A stretch of 64,000 bases of DNA, taken from the NCBI RefSeq assembly GCF_009905375.1, contig NC_133649.1, positions 235,442,201 through 235,506,200 on the forward strand, written 5' to 3'. This DNA comes from Apium graveolens. Lineage: Eukaryota; Streptophyta; Magnoliopsida; Apiales; Apiaceae. Both the position numbers and the translations under genes were made by a program. Positions 12,456 through 23,780 of the stretch are shown one piece after another (the stretch's first letter is position 1; each line of letters starts with the position of its first letter). The notes beneath the pieces were generated by a model. The model worked only from the letters and a program-made list of their open reading frames with translations, ran no database searches and was not told the DNA's origin.

Positions 12456-12725
12456 ATGGTCAATTACAATATGTTTTTGAACTATGAAACATTCAACATG
12501 GAGCTGAGCTGTGCCGATTGGCAGCAGGAATGGCACGTCACTACCATTCCTGATGAGATATGGGACTCAGTTCCCCAGGAGGTACTCACCCACCTCCTGT
12601 TCTTCTACATGGACTACCATCGCCATCTGGAGCGATTGGAGGAGGAAAGGCTGGAAGCTCTCCGCCAGCAAGAGCGAATCATACGACTCGCTATTCTATT
12701 CGTCGAGAGTAGGAAGAAGAAGTGA
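12456..12725 (+). CDS. Small hypothetical protein (89 aa) in the A1 spacer
   Basis: I do not recognise the family. The frame opens with ATG 84 bp after a TATA box and encodes 89 residues: an aromatic and acidic N-terminal half (repeated Trp, Asp, Glu), then an HRHLERLEEERLEALRQQER stretch predicted to be a charged helix, ending ESRKKK. Its base composition is visibly richer in G and C than the AT-rich spacer around it. A second frame (12511-12783) is also open, so coding is not proven. A3 lacks the whole cassette, apparently by deletion between short TTATTTTGG-like repeats. It may be a captured host fragment, a small accessory gene of family A, or a chance ORF. Confidence 0.45.
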   Translation: MVNYNMFLNYETFNMELSCADWQQEWHVTTIPDEIWDSVPQEVLTHLLFFYMDYHRHLERLEEERLEALRQQERIIRLAILFVESRKKK

Positions 12726-13449
12726 TTTATTTTCTTCTTCCTATTTTTCTTCATCATCAGCCTTGCCCTGCTTCTTGAGCTAGGACAAAGGCTATTGACG
12801 TTAGGTTTAGCAGCTTAGGGCAATCTTGTCAAAGTTCTGATGTAATTTAAATTTCATGAATGTATTCTCTTGATATATTAATGAAATTTGTTTTTTTTTC
12901 AAGATCTTGTCTCTGAGATATTTTGTAATGCATTGATAAATCCTGCTAAATATTCATATTCTGTTGTCCATATAAATTTTGTTTTAAATTAAGTTCTAAT
13001 TTTACTTTATCAGTACTTGCTCATCTGATTTATTTTGGTCATTTTCACTCGAATTTTTTTCAGAATATTGGTGTTGCAGTAAAAAAAAATTGAATAAGTG
13101 GGAACAGTTTCAATTCTGAATTAAAACTGATTTACCTTGATTAATGGAATAGCTGGGTAAGTTGAACGGTTTTTCCTTGAAAAACTGCAAGTGGGTAAGT
13201 AATGATTACTGTTTTCCCGTGCCCATTAACTATTCGTTATTATTGCATGTCTAACAGGTGTCCAACGGTTACATTTTTTTTTAAAAAAAAGTATAAGTAA
13301 GACAGAGAGAGGATTTTCTAATCTTTTATTCACTTTTATATTTTTTTTCTCTCTATTTGCTTTTACTCTCTTTCTTCTTCTAACGTTGGTTTTTCATATA
13401 GACATTCTATCAAACACCTAACAGGCACTTATAAATCTCGAGTATTTTC

Positions 13450-16400
13450 ATGGCACCTAAGAATTTAATCATTGATGGAGCTAAATTTATTCCAAACAAC
13501 TATGCTGCAATTCTTGATAATGCTGAAGCTCCGTCTGAATTGCATTTTGTGCAAGATCTTCTTGCACACAGTGAAATCGGGTATGCATTGACCCAACCTT
13601 CAGTCTTCTCAAGCCAACAAGTTCTGACATTTTGGAGGACTGCAAACTTTGATAATGGTGGTCAAAATGGTACTCCTAGTATTGTTTTCGAAGTGGGTGA
13701 TTCTCCATATGCAGTCACTCCTGGTATAATACGCAAGGCTCTACATCTACCAGAAGGATGTACTTTTTCAACTCCAGAGGAATCGGCTCTTCAGGAGTTA
13801 ATGGCCAGTTTGGGGTATGAGCAGAGTTTGGCCAAGCTTGGGCAGTTGAAACGGGCTCATATCAGGAGGGAATGGAGCTTCTTCATCGACTGCATCACTA
13901 AAGCTTTTGGGAACAAGTGTTCAAATTTTGATGCCATCCCTATAATGAGTCAGCACATCGGGTATGCCATCATTAACCAAACTCATTTTAATTTTGCAAC
14001 TGCTGTAATAGGTTTTGTTGGGGATAGGATGACAGAGGATAGGAATATTGTCTACTTTGCTAGATTCTGTCAACTTATATATACTTTTTGTACTGATGAA
14101 CCTCGACTAGCCAGTACCTTAACTCCACCTTTCAAAGTTATAAAACATTACTTTAATGACCTGGTAAATGCTGACACTAAGAAACAAGTGGTTAGACCTT
14201 TACAGATTCCTCAGTCTGTAAAACAGATCTTAGTAAATGCTGATCCTGAATCCTATAGATCTGTTTATCCTGATGTTCAACCAATAACCACCTCCCAAAC
14301 CCCATAACAACCATCAGAACATACCACCCATACTACTCAACCAACCCTCAGGCAATATCTCAAATCATATTTCACCACTTCACAGAAAGTTCAATCTTCA
14401 TCCTCAGAACCTACTGTGAAGCCTTCATCTTCCAAGCCAAAGAGGACAAAGACTGTTCCTCAAACACCTCAAAAGAGAAGGAGGATTGCTTTGAGAGATG
14501 AGTCAGACAGTGAGGAACAGGTTTCTACATCAGAACCTGTTGTCAAAGAAGCTGAGAAAGTGACTTTTCAGAAGAATTCTGGAATTGGGGGATCTAAGCT
14601 TCTCAAAAGGCTTAGAAGAATGACTGTTGTTGAAACTCCCAAGGAATCCATATCTTCAAAGAGATACAAGAAACAGAGGGCAAAAAGGCCAGTTTCAGAT
14701 GATGAAGAAGAAGCAGCTAAGGAAGGAGATCAGGAATCTCTGATCTCACAAGAAAAGAAATCTGCTAAAGTCCCTACTTCTCCATTAACTTCAACTAAGG
14801 AAAGCTGTTACTGAAAAGGCCAAAACACCTTCTGTGTCTCCTAAGACTGTATCTCCTGTTAATTCAGGCACAAGTGCTGATATTGATATCCAGAACTTGG
14901 TTGTGCCTGAAGTATTTTACTTAGAAGCTCCAACAGCAACTAATCCATCAACAACACTTGTTACTGATGCTGCTCAAACTCCAGAATTATCTACTACACC
15001 TTCTCTGCATCTAGATGCTGATGATCAGAATATAGGTGAGCATCAGGACATGGCTGTTGATTAGAACTTTGAACCAGATCAGTAATTAGAGGATGCTGAA
15101 GCCTCTATTGCTACTCACACTGTTGTTTTATCAGAAGATACTGATTCTATAAGTTCTGATGCTGCAAATGCTGGAGATACTGGTGATGCTGCTCCAAATG
15201 CAGATGCTGATGAAGCAGGTCCTTCAGGACATGCCCCTCAACAAACTGTTCTTAAATCTGAACTTGTTAAGAAGTTTGTTATAAGAGAAGCACCAGTGCC
15301 TTGGAGTGAAACTCTTGCTGGACAGGAGTGGACTAAGGAATGGAACTCAATTACTTGTCTTCCATCTGCAAAGAATCTGGCTGAGCACTTGACAAAAGCT
15401 GATGAGATGTTAAATACTGATGATTTCAAAACACAGCTTAGAGTCACTGCATTGAGTACTAAATATCTACAAGGTCTTGATTCTACTACTCATGCAGAGC
15501 TACACAAGATTCAGGAAGAATTCATCAAACAGGAACAAATTCAAAAGATTGATAAGAAAAAGTTCTTCCAACCTAACTTTGACATGATTGCTTATATTGG
15601 GAAAACTCAAGATACTCAACAAGCTCAGATTGATGATATTCTGAAAAATCAAGCTTCTCAGCAATCTCAACTTAATGAAATCCAAGCTTCAGTGGAATTG
15701 CTTGTCTCTCTTCTATTACCTGCTGATGCCAAAAAGGGGGAGAAAGTAATTAAGTCCAAATGCAAGACTGATAAGACACTGAAAGGGAAGGATGATGAAA
15801 AGGATGATCAAGGAAACTCGGGAATGGATAGAGGTCATAGTCAAGGTAGAGGTTTCTCATCAAGAAAAGCTGAAATCACAAGTCACAGGACAAGGCACAG
15901 GACAAGTTCTGGTACTGGTAAAAGGAAAAGTTCTGATGAACTTTTAGATCTTGATGAAGAAATGTCAAGACAGTTATTTCTTCAGGAAAATCCAGGATTG
16001 GACTTGGAGAGTTTAATGGAAGAAGAAGCCAGACTTAAATCAGAGAAAGTCACGTCTAAATCTGAAGCTTCTGGTGAAAAGACACTTCCAAAACTCAAAG
16101 GCATTGTGATAAAAGAGAGGACAAATACTGAAGCAACATTGGCTAAATCACAACCGCAGATAGATCCAAGATCCAAGGGTAAAGAAAAGGTTGGTGAACC
16201 TATCAAGGTTTATGTGCCTCCTGAGAATGAAGAAATCACTGATGAAAAGGATGATCTTGCTCTGACTTCAAGAAAAGTTCTTAAAACAATCTCTGACATG
16301 GCTCAAGTTGTTCAGAGTCAAGAGACTGTAAGTTCTGATATTTTGAAGAAGCAAGTAACCTCTGACACAGCTCAAGTTAACTTGATATCAGAAGATAGAT

Positions 16401-17208
16401 CAAAGAAACTCCTACCAGGATTCACTAAAGCAAAACAGACTCAACTTTTGAAGACTGCTGCAAGTGGTTTTGAAGTAAGAGTAGTTACTGGAAAGGAAGC
16501 AAGAGATAAAACTGGATTGGGAAGTGTTGATGAAAGAAGAATACAGAATACTACCAATGATCCAACTTCCTTGAGTGAACCAGGTATTGGAGCAACTCTT
16601 GAGAGATTGAATCAACTGAAATCTGTACAAATGGTCTACCATACCTACTTGAAAGAACACATCTTGTTGTACTTCATGACAGATGGTAGGGTTTATCATT
16701 ATAAGGCAAAATGCCATTCCATTGAAGTATTTTGAAGAATTGGAGCATGTACTATTCTTACTTCAAGTGGATGACAGATTGACAGGAAGTGCTATAAACT
16801 ATTTGAAGGATCAGATTCAGAGACAGAAAGGGCTTTATTCTGTTAAGTATGACAACACATATCTTCCAAAGTACATAGATCACAAGGGTGATATAGTTGA
16901 AATGAAGCCTAACACTGCTAAGATTATAACTACCTTTCTGGGTTACAGGGTTGTGGAATTCAATCTTGAGTCTGGTAAGGCATATTTGATCAGACTGGAT
17001 CAGGATATAAGAAAAAGCCAAGATTAATGATCTCAGGGCTGCAATCTTTCAAATTGGTGAAGATTCTGCAGAGCTTAAAGATGCTAAAAGGAGGATGATT
17101 GATGAACTTAGATATGCTGAGAGATGTTTGTTGAAGAACTATCTCAGAACAACTCCTGACATCAGAGAGATCATAAATGAAGCCAAGTCAAGATCTACAA
17201 CTGATTAA
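13450..17208 (+). pseudogene. A1 ORF2: extra post-pol ORF (Sirevirus env-like position), broken
   Basis: The start is ATG at 13450, matching the A3 start at 45146. Residues 1-285 form a conserved globular region (APSELHF.QDLL, GYALTQP, LAKLGQLKR, RREWSFF.DCITK, CSNFDAIPI, MTEDRNI.YFARFCQLIY) resembling the plant-transposon-protein domains annotated in many plant repeats. A Pro/Ser/Thr- and Lys-rich middle follows, then a coiled-coil segment (15296-15730), then a C-terminal domain (16620-17027: FMTDGRVYH, LEHVLFLLQVDDRLTGSA, LGYRVVEF) and a helical tail to the TAA at 17206. Breaks: TAA near 14305, frameshifts near 14800, 16690 and 17020. I see no signal peptide or clear transmembrane helix, so an envelope role is not supported. 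Function unknown. Confidence 0.75.
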
Positions 17209-17370
17209 ATTCTGATATTTGTACAGACTGAAGCTGTTATCAGAAGTTAAAATATTGGTAAAGCTTAAGGACTGTAAGTTGTAGTTATCTAGTCTAATTC
17301 TCATGCATTTGTACTTAATGTTTTTGACATCATCAAATATTTAATAAACTTGTATATTATGCTAATTTAC

Positions 17371-17384
17371 AAGTTGGGGGAGAT
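17371..17384 (+). other. A1 polypurine tract
   Basis: AAGTTGGGGGAGAT abuts the 3' LTR, the expected position of the plus-strand primer. Its GGGGGAG core also recurs inside the element. Confidence 0.85.
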
Positions 17385-17976
17385 TGTTAGATATATTTGA
17401 TAATGTCATGGCTAATATGATTTATGTTTAGTTTTCAGATCTTACTTAAAATAGGATAAATCAGTACTTACTGGAGGTCAGGACTTAAGGATATCAGTAC
17501 TTATATTATCAGGAGATAATCATCAGAAGATGGATATCAGAACTTAAGTGCTGAAGGACGTTCAAATAAGGACAGTAGCTGATTAAAGGAAAGAAGATCG
17601 AGATAAACATAAGAAGAATTATTCATGAAGAAGGAATTCTATGAAGAGTAGAATACTTGGAAGAAAAGATATCTGATTGATATATTTTAGGAAGCAGAAT
17701 TATATTCCATATCAATTAGCGATTATCTTGTAACTGTGTAGTATATAAACACAAACATAGGGTTTATACTATAAGTGTTATCATATTCGAGAAGATTATT
17801 CATATAACCCTAGCAGCTCTCGTGATATTTGTTCATCACTGAGAGGTAACAGTTCCATACTGTAACAGAGTTTATTGTTTCAATAAAGTTTGTTTTCTGT
17901 TACTTGAGTTATTAGAGTTCGATTTGATTGTACTTTACACTGTATTCACCCCCTCTATAGTGTGTGTGACCTAACA
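17385..17976 (+). repeat. Shared LTR: 3' LTR of A1 and 5' LTR of A2, 592 bp
   Basis: Same length and ends as 4610-5201. It is preceded by a polypurine tract and followed by a primer-binding site, so it serves both flanking internal regions. Confidence 0.93.
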
Positions 17977-17978
17977 AG

Positions 17979-17990
17979 TGGTATCAGAGC
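17979..17990 (+). other. A2 primer-binding site
   Basis: TGGTATCAGAGC two bases after the LTR; initiator tRNA-Met type. Confidence 0.93.
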
Positions 17991-18032
17991 CTATCTGTTA
18001 ACGCACATACAGTTTAAGATCCAAACATAATC

Positions 18033-20314
18033 ATGTCTGACACAGAAACTCCAACTAAGCCTACCAAAACTGAAGAACCTCCAAAGACACAAATTCTAAG
18101 TCGGTATGAGACCATCAGAGTTCCCATACTGAGACCATCTGAATATGCCATATGGAAGGTGAGGATGACCATGTTTCTGGAAGTTACAGATCCAGAATAT
18201 CTTGATAGAATCAAGGAAGGACCTCACAAACCAACCAAGCTCGCTGTTGCAGTTGTAGGTGAAGCAGCAAAGACTGTACCAAAGGAGAAGAGTGATTATA
18301 CTGCTGAAGATATCGCATCAATTGCTAAGGATGCTAAGGTGCGACACTTACTGCATAGTGCCATTGATAATGTAATGTCAAACAGGGTAATTAACTACAA
18401 GACTGCAAAGGAGATATGGGATGCTCTGGAAACAAGGTGTCAGGGAACTGATACAATTAAGAAGAACAGGAAGACAATACTCACTCAAGAGTATGAACAC
18501 TTTGACTCAAAGGCTAATGAGTCATTGACTGATTTATATGATAGATTTGTCAAACTCTTAATTGATCTGTCACTGGTAAATAAGGAGTATGATCTTGAAG
18601 ATTCAAACCTTAAATTCCTGTTAGCTCTTCCTGAATGTTGGGATTTGAAAGCAAATGCTCAAGACTCATGAACTTGAGATGGAACAAAGAAGCAAGAGGA
18701 AAGGAGGAAAGTCAAGGACAGTTGCTCTTAAGGCTGAAGAAGAATCCCTCAAGGCAGCTACCTCAAGGAAAGACAAGGGTAAAGCTCTTTTCACAAAGTC
18801 TGATACCGAGTCATCAAGTTCTGAAAGTGATGATGACTCAGATTCTGAAAGCTTACCTGAGACTGATGCTGATGAGGAGATGATGAAGCTGTGTGCTCTT
18901 ATGGTGAAAGGGATCACAAAGATTGCATACAGGAAGTTCAGGAAGGGAAAGAAGTTTTCCAGGAAAGGCACAAGTTCTTATAAGAAGAATTTCAGAAGAT
19001 CTGAGGGCAGAGCAGGAAAGTCTGATAAAGGAGATTATACCAATGTCAAATGCTATAACTGTGGTGAGAAAGGCCACATATCTCCTGATTGCAATAAAGT
19101 GAAGGGTGACAAAGGCAAGGCTCTTGTCACAAAAAAGAAAAGCTAGGACAGACACCTCAGACTCTGAAAAGTGAGGAGAACTATGCTTTGATGGCAAATG
19201 CTGATAAAGAAAATGTTGAGAGTAGTTCTGAAGCTGCTGAAATAAAGGTACCTCAGACTACTTATGCTTTTCATACTGATGATATTAATGAGTTGAGAAG
19301 ATATCTTAAAACCATGTTTGTTAGTTATAGAGATCAAACTTTAACATGTGAAAGATTAACTTCTGAAAATCTTGCTTTTAAGAAAAGAAATGATTTCTTA
19401 AAAAAGAGTTAGTTATGTTCCATCAAACTCAGAAGGATAGAGATGATGCTTTTTATGTTAGGGATGAAGTGCTAAAAATGAATGAATCTCTAAAAACTGA
19501 GTTAGAAAAGGAAAGAGAGATTATCAGGACTTGGACTAACTCTGGCAGAACAACTCAAAATTTGCTAAGTAGTGAAAATTGGAAAGAGGGCTTAGGTTTT
19601 GGAGAGGATAAGAATGATAAAGGAACTGTAGAAATTAAGCATTTTGTTAAGCAAAAGCCAAAGTTAAAACATGTTAAGTTTATAACTGTAAAGTCTGGTA
19701 ATGAGAAATCAGAAGTTAAAGAGGGATTAACTTCTGACAAACTAAAACAGGAAAAGACAGCTGAACTAAACATTGGCTTAATGACTAAGAAGCAGCTTAA
19801 GCATAAGCTGAAAGAAGTTAAGAATGCAAACAAGGTAAAATCACCTAGGAAAAATAGGAATGGAAAGGAAGGTGTGAATAAAAGCAATGATTATAAGCTT
19901 GTTCCAGAAGCTCCTAGGAAAACATGTCATAACTGTGGAAGTTCTAACCATCTGGCTTCTTTTTGCAGAAAGAATAAGAACATAAACTCCTTACCTTCAA
20001 AGTCAGGAGTTAAGAGTAAGTCTGTTAGATATAAGCCACAAAATCCTTGTTTTCATTGTGGTAGTTTATGGCATTCCATTTATACTTGTAAGGAATATCA
20101 TAGTTTGTACTATGATTATTATCAAATAAAACTTTTTTTAAAGAAAGTTTCCATTGTTCCTTCTAGTGTAAATTCTGATACAAAGTCTGATAGTGTAAAT
20201 TCTGATAAGAAAAATGTTAACATAAACTCTGATGCTAAATTCGCTGCAAATGTTAACAAACTGGATAAGGCCAAAGGATCCAAGCAAGTCTGGGTCCTTA
20301 AAACTAATCATTAG
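18033..20314 (+). pseudogene. A2 gag with three CCHC knuckles, frameshifted
   Basis: The start ATG gives an open N-terminal UBN2-type gag domain free of the stop present in A1. A 56-bp deletion relative to A1 (A1 bases 5879-5934) shifts the frame near 18655. Further shifts occur near 19146 (TAG after KKKS) and 19412. The knuckles CYNCGEKGHISPDC, CHNCGSSNHLASFC and CFHCGSLWHSIYTC are kept (near 19051, 19927, 20050). The frame ends with the same TAG as A1 (20312-20314), followed in frame by a TGA and then protease. Confidence 0.88.
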
Positions 20315-21072
20315 TGGTCTTTGTGATTGCAGGGCAACAGGAAAAATATCCTAGTTCTGGACAGTGGATGTTCAGGACATTTGACTGGAAATAAAGCCCT
20401 GCTATCAGACTTTGTGGAGAAAGCTGGCCCAAGTGTTTCTTATGGAGATGGCAACATTGGAAAAACATTGGGATATGGCAATATCAATATTGGGAATGTC
20501 ATCATTAAAGAAGTAGCTCTAGTCTCAGGACTTAAACACAATCTGCTGAGTATAAGTCAAATATGTGACAGAGGTTATCATGTTGATTTTTTGAAGAACA
20601 CTGTGAATTTGTGAGTAAATCTAAAGGAAAAGTTGTTTTGAAAGGATACAGGCGTGGTAACATTTATGAAGCTAAGCTTTCAACAAGTACTGATGGTTCT
20701 GCAATCTGTCTGATGAGTAGAGCATCAATTGAAGAAAGCTGGAATTGGCACAAGAAACTCTCTCATTTAAATTTTAACAATATAAATGAACTAGTCAAGA
20801 AAGATCTTGTGAGAGGACTGCCAAAGTCAGTATTTGCTCCTGATGGCCTTTGTGATTCTTGTCAGAAGGCTAAACAAAGAAAATCCTCATTCAAGAGCAA
20901 GATTGAATCATCAATTCTTGAGCCTTATCACTTACTACATGTTGATCTATTTGGTCCAGTAAATGTCATGTCTATTGCAAAGAAGAAATATGCTACGGTC
21001 ATAGTGGATGAGTTCACCAGATACACATGGGTGTATTTCATGCACACAAAAAGTGAAACTGCATCTATCTTG
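20315..21072 (+). pseudogene. A2 pol fragment: protease, pre-integrase, start of integrase
   Basis: Protease LDSGCSGHLTG is near 20355-20390, pre-integrase WHKKLSHLNF near 20745, CDSCQK near 20850 (intact here, mutated in A1), and HVDLFGPV near 20940. A frameshift at about 20590-20612 splits the region. It ends at the joint with the B LTR stub, so there is no second catalytic Asp, RT or RNase H. Confidence 0.88.
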
Positions 21073-21318
21073 CACGCAGGGTTCTCTCGATATATAATAT
21101 ATATCTCTGGTGGAATCATTCAAATCCACCAGAAAGTTTTTAAAGACTCTTGTTTTTTATTACTTGTATTTTGATTCACTTAAGTTTTATTCCGCATTGT
21201 GCTAATCAATACACTTATATTTATATTTGAATTAGAACATATTATTTCAAGAAAAAGTTTCAAGAATTCTATTCAACCCCCCTTCTGTAATTCTTGTCAT
21301 ATTGTTAAGGGACTAACA
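21073..21318 (+). repeat. B1 5' LTR, last 246 bp only
   Basis: Nearly identical to 33234-33479, ending GGGACTAACA and including the stem TCTGGTGGA/TCCACCAGA (21106-21133). The first approximately 775 bp, which would hold U3 and the promoter, are missing. Confidence 0.9.
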
Positions 21319-21320
21319 AT

Positions 21321-21332
21321 TGGTATCAGAGC
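21321..21332 (+). other. B1 primer-binding site
   Basis: TGGTATCAGAGC two bases after the LTR end; initiator tRNA-Met type. Confidence 0.94.
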
Positions 21333-21380
21333 AAGCTCTTAACTTACAAAGAGGTTTAAAGATCAAAACAATACAGCAAG

Positions 21381-23780
21381 ATGAACAAGAAGGATGTTGG
21401 AGTCAAGATTCCTTTTCTGGATAAAGATAATTACCATCATTGGAAGGTAAAGATGCATCTTCATATGCTTTCTCAAGATGAGCCCTATGTGGACTGTATA
21501 GAAAGAGGCCCTCATGTTCCAATGAGAGCTACAACAGGAAACGAGCCATCAGTCCCCAAGCCAAGGCATGAATGGTCTAATCCTGACATTGAACAAGTCA
21601 GAAGGATAAAAAGGTCATGAATATCCTGTTTAATGGAGTTGATGGAGATATGTTTGACAATATTATCAACTGCAAAACTACCAAGGAAGTTTGGGATACA
21701 ATACAGATCATCTGTGATGGCACCGAGCAAGTTAGAGAAAACAAGATGCAGCTTCTGATTCAGCAATACGAACATTTCCATAATGAAGAAAGTGAGTCTC
21801 TCACTAACATCTTTAGTAGGTTTCAGAAACTACTAAATTCTCTAAAGTTGCATAGAAGGGTCTATCAAACTAAAGATTCCAATCTGAAATTCCTTAGATC
21901 TCTTCCAAAGGAATGGAAACCAATGACAGTCTCATTAAGAAACTCACAAGACTGTAAGGAGTTTACTTTGGAGAGACTGTATGGCATCCTGAAAACCTAT
22001 GAGCTTGAAATAGAGCAGGATGAAAGGATGGAAAGAGGAAAGAAGAAAGGAGGATCCATTGCAGTAGTTGCTGAGTTGGAAAAGGAGAAGGAAGTGAAGA
22101 TGGAAGCTGTTGAATCAACTTCAAGGGTCTGTGAGAACAAGGGCAAGGGGCTTGCAGTAGAAAGTAAAGATTCATTGAGCCAAGATGACATGAAGGACAT
22201 TGATGAGCACCTAGATTTTCTTTCCAGGAGATTTTCCAAGCTCAAGTTCAAGAAGAACTTTGGAGCAGCCAAGCCAAATAGAAACATGGTGGATAAATCA
22301 AAATTCAAATGTTTCAAATGTGGATTGGCAGGGCATTTTGCCAGTGAGTGTAGGAAGTCAGATTCCAGTAAGAAAAAGTTTGAGTCTGTGGATTATAAGC
22401 AAAAATACTTTGATCTACTCAAGCAAAAGGAAAGGGCTTTTATTACACAAGAAAATGATTGGGCAGTAGATGGTCTGGATGAAGATGAAGATGTCAGCTA
22501 TGTCAATCTAGCCCTTATGGCCAAGTCTGATGAGACAGAAACAAGCTCCTCAAGCAATTAGGTAATTACTACAAACCTTGCACATTTATCTAAAGCTGAG
22601 TGTAATGATGCCATTAATGACATGTCTACAGAGTTATATCATTTGCGTGTTACACTTAAGTTTCTTACTAAAGAAAATGCTAAAATCAAAGAAAACAATT
22701 TGTTTTTGAGTGAGAGGAATAATTTGCTTGAGTCTCAGTTTATTGATTTTGAGAAATTAAAAATTGAGTGTAAGATTGCCAAGGAGGAATTAACTGAGTC
22801 CTTGAAAAAGGAAGAAATTTTGAAGAAGCAGCTCGAGCATGAACAAGAGGTGATTAAGGCATAGAAAACATCAAGGGATGTCCATGCTCAAATCACCAAA
22901 GTTTAAGGAATCGAGTCCTTCTGTGATGAATCCTGGAAAAAGAACAAAGAGAAACTAGAACCTAATTTAGGTAGATGGACTGCTAACAGATGTAGACTCG
23001 ACGGATGATGAGGATCATCCGTCGGATAAAAAAAAGTGTTATCCGTAGAATGATAAAAATCATCATCCGTCGGCTGTGAGCAAGCCCATCAGTAAAGCCA
23101 AACTAGTTAAGCTAAATGAGAAGTATGGGTCTGTTTCCAAGAACTTTGTTTTAGGAGAGTCGAGTCAAGTTAAGAAAGGGAAAAAAAGGCTAATGTTGGT
23201 CACATGACTATCAAACAGTTAAGTGACAGACTTGAAAAGATTGAGGTAAAAACAGAGACTAAAAGGAAAAACAATAGGAATGGTAAAGTAGGGATTAACA
23301 AACACAATAACTACACACCTGATAAATATGCTCCTAGAAAAATCTGTCAAGTGTGGTAGTGTAAATTATCTGTCTGTTAATTGCAAATCTACAATGCCTA
23401 CTTCCATGTCTGTGCAACCTCAATTTCCTATCATGAATGTCATGCCTCTCATGCTTGTTAATGCTATGTCTACACAGAACATGAATGCACAGTTTGCTAA
23501 TATGCCATTTACACCTAATCCTTATTATGCTGCATATAGTATGCCACAAATGCCATTTAGCATGCCTTACTGGAATAACATGTTTACACATAGCATGCCA
23601 TTTTCTGTTAGTCATAATATGCATGACAATTCTGTTGCAATGAATGGTTTCAAAGGTCCAACTCAAATGACTAAGGATGAATCTGAACTCCCTAAGCCAA
23701 ATGAGATAAAGCCTAAGAAACAGAAAAAGAAAGCTAACAAGGCAGGACCCAAGGAAACTTGGGTACCAAAATCAACTTGA
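21381..23780 (+). pseudogene. B1 gag, frameshifted, with Met/Pro-rich tail
   Basis: ATG at 21381 opens a copia gag (IPFLDKDNYHHWKVKM). A frameshift near 21615 passes it to the frame of 21617-22561 (KEVWDTIQIICDG; SLTNIFSRFQKLLNSL), which contains a knuckle CFKCGLAGHFASEC near 22311-22352 and ends in TAG. A coiled-coil segment follows (22622-22864). The motif-bearing stretch 22990-23080 is non-coding as it stands. A second knuckle near 23345 is damaged: His is Tyr and the frame is shifted. The tail 23400-23660 is very rich in Met, Pro, Asn and Phe (repeats like FSMP). It ends PKST then TGA at 23778, in frame with the protease region. Confidence 0.85.

Larger units (their letters stand above)
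10977..13449 (+). other. A1 non-coding spacer between pol and ORF2
   Basis: About 2.5 kb, AT-rich and without pol homology. The first 1.1 kb aligns with the A3 spacer (43639-44710) and carries many copies of TTCTGAT or AAGTTCTGAT, densest at 11925-12110. About 0.9 kb (roughly 12125-13035) is present here but absent from A3 and holds a TATA box and a small ORF. The last 400 bp (GTGCCCATTAACT, CT-rich stretch) again matches A3 and leads into ORF2. Such long spacers are typical of Sireviruses with a post-pol ORF. Confidence 0.75.
4610..17976 (+). mobile_element. Ty1-copia (Sirevirus-type) element A1 with both LTRs, gag, pol, spacer and ORF2
   Basis: It is bounded by two 592-bp LTRs (4610-5201 and 17385-17976), both starting TGTTAGATAT and ending GACCTAACA, with primer-binding site and polypurine tract in place. 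About 15 differences are visible by eye between the LTRs (roughly 2.5%). The order is gag, protease, integrase, RT, RNase H, long spacer, extra ORF. TTGCT precedes the left LTR, but the right LTR is followed by another A internal region (A2) rather than a duplicated target, so A1 is half of a tandem array. gag and pol carry stops and frameshifts. Confidence 0.92.
17977..21072 (+). mobile_element. A2: second family A internal region, truncated in integrase
   Basis: Primer-binding site, gag, protease and the start of integrase follow the shared LTR with the same spacing as A1. Homology to A1 stops at about 21072 within integrase, just after SETASIL, and changes abruptly to a 5'-truncated B LTR. 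Three bases (TTG) are common to both sides of the junction, so this is a deletion or illegitimate-recombination joint rather than a clean insertion. Confidence 0.88.

Noticed and set aside
13450..17208. ORF2 as a retroviral envelope gene
   Set aside because: The post-pol position fits the Sirevirus env-like label, but no signal peptide, transmembrane helix or cleavage site is visible; the sequence is globular, then low-complexity and coiled.
18666..18971. Open minus-strand frames opposite gag (also 5947-6252, 6877-7167, 19555-19887)
   Set aside because: They mirror Lys/Ser/Glu-rich gag coding on the plus strand, and the product is a Phe/Leu/Ser-rich shadow with no motif.
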